From Peteryoungia rhizophila (lineage in GTDB: Bacteria; Pseudomonadota; Alphaproteobacteria; Rhizobiales; Rhizobiaceae): a stretch of 64,000 nt of DNA. The stretch's first letter is position 1; every line of letters starts with the position of its first letter. Shown in pieces: positions 63,515-64,000 of this stretch. A program made the translations under genes and the position numbers. The notes under the pieces were generated by a model. It had not been told where the DNA came from and did not search any database. It saw nothing but the letters and a program-made list of their open reading frames with translations. The stretch spans positions 868,001 to 932,000 of the forward strand of contig NZ_STGT01000001.1 of the NCBI RefSeq assembly GCF_004912145.1, given 5' to 3'.

Positions 63515-64000
63515 ATGAACATCCAGGACATTCCGGCGGTGACCATCGGCTCAGTCACCCTGTCGCCCACCTTCCTGCTGGCGCTTGCGGTGGCGATCGT
63601 GCTCGCTCCCATCATCGCGCTCGTTCTCATCTCCATGAGGTCGGCATCGACAAGGGCGCGGCAGATGGCGGAGGTCGCCCGGCGTGACGAAGCGGCCGAG
63701 GCGCGGCTCGCGGAGCTCCTGAAGGCGCAGGCCGAGATGCAGGGTCGGCTGGCGACCATGGCAGAAGTCTTCGGCAGCCGGCAGGCCGAGCTCAACCAGA
63801 CGATCAGCCAGCGGCTCGACGGCATGACGCACCGGATCGGCGCGACGATCACGGAACAGACCAAGTCGACACATGATAATCTGCGCACCCTGCAGGAGCG
63901 GCTCGCGGTGATCGATGCGGCGCAGAACAACATCCAGTCGCTCGCCAAGGACGTGGTCGGGCTGCAGGCGATCCTGTCCAACAAGCAGACGCGTGGTGCC
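63515..64000 (+). CDS. rmuC: DNA recombination protein RmuC, N-terminal part (cut by window edge)
   Basis: First 162 residues of RmuC, a probable endonuclease-fold protein that limits inversions between repeats. A single N-terminal membrane helix (FLLALAVAIVLAPIIALVLI) is followed by a long coiled coil (ARQMAEVARRDEAAEARLAE, SRQAELNQTISQRLDGMTHR), the normal RmuC start; the nuclease domain lies beyond the window. It is divergent from the chemoreceptors. I see no further element in the 284-base gap before it. Confidence 0.88.
   Translation, partial: MNIQDIPAVTIGSVTLSPTFLLALAVAIVLAPIIALVLISMRSASTRARQMAEVARRDEAAEARLAELLKAQAEMQGRLATMAEVFGSRQAELNQTISQRLDGMTHRIGATITEQTKSTHDNLRTLQERLAVIDAAQNNIQSLAKDVVGLQAILSNKQTRGA

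Noticed and set aside
1..64000. CRISPR arrays, insertion sequences, prophage or plasmid functions
   Set aside because: No regularly spaced direct repeats, transposase, integrase, phage structural or conjugation genes were found in any frame.

Overview
This window looks like a chromosomal segment of an alphaproteobacterium of the order Hyphomicrobiales, most likely family Rhizobiaceae (Rhizobium/Agrobacterium/Ciceribacter relatives). The base composition is GC-rich. Gene content and order fit that group: phoR-pstSCAB-phoU-phoB, gcrA next to argDF, frcBCAK with frcR, rpmH-rnpA-yidC-engB-argB, dapD/dapE, and def-fmt-truA beside rmuC. I see no prophage, insertion sequence, conjugation gene or CRISPR array. 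This is core chromosome with several small accessory insertions.

Layout. 1-2.5 kb: argF (cut by the window edge), argD, and divergent gcrA, whose upstream region is packed with GANTC (CcrM) sites. 2.5-11.3 kb: the phosphate regulon, with a PHO box ahead of pstS and polyphosphate kinase ppk2 next door. 11.3-17.6 kb: an unknown membrane protein, nitronate monooxygenase, a DUF1176 protein, tRNA-Thr, a PRC-barrel protein and a fadD-like acyl-CoA synthetase. 17.7-25.7 kb: pgi, a tandem-duplicated antitoxin/fructokinase region with one intact MazE-like/VapC-like toxin-antitoxin pair, frk, pyrE, two small accessory genes and pyrC. 25.7-30 kb: a four-gene signalling operon on the minus strand (receiver protein, periplasmic molybdopterin-oxidoreductase-fold protein, hybrid histidine kinase, HD-GYP regulator) behind a CtrA-type TTAA-N7-TTAA box. 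30.2-35.8 kb: the fructose-type ABC system frcBCAK, divergent regulator frcR and a FucU-like mutarotase. 35.8-40.7 kb: a Crp/Fnr regulator, a proline-racemase-family enzyme, a methyltransferase with a perfect CtrA-type box, tRNA-Arg and a HAMP histidine kinase. 41-48 kb: rpmH-rnpA-yidC, an EamA transporter, engB, an ECF sigma/anti-sigma/fasciclin cluster, and argB. 48-54.5 kb: a DHA2-type exporter, a 1.1-kb repeat-rich gap, another EamA transporter, a HAD nucleotidase, an EF-hand protein and a LOG-family protein. 54.6-64 kb: dapD, DUF805, dapE, a membrane protein, truA-fmt-def, two tandem globin-coupled chemoreceptors and the start of rmuC.

How the genes work together. The pst/pho block takes up phosphate and senses it, and ppk2 handles polyphosphate. 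FrcBCA, Frk and Pgi form a fructose import, phosphorylation and isomerisation route; pgi and frk also share a palindrome close to TTTAAATCGATTTAAA. argF/argD/argB serve arginine synthesis, pyrE/pyrC pyrimidines, and dapD/dapE lysine and peptidoglycan. gcrA with its GANTC cluster and two CtrA-type boxes tie several loci to the alphaproteobacterial cell-cycle circuit. The items most worth a second look are the GANTC cluster, the duplicated toxin-antitoxin/frk module, the CtrA-box signalling operon, the sigma/anti-sigma/fasciclin cluster, the tandem globin chemoreceptors and the structured AT-rich element near 50.0 kb.
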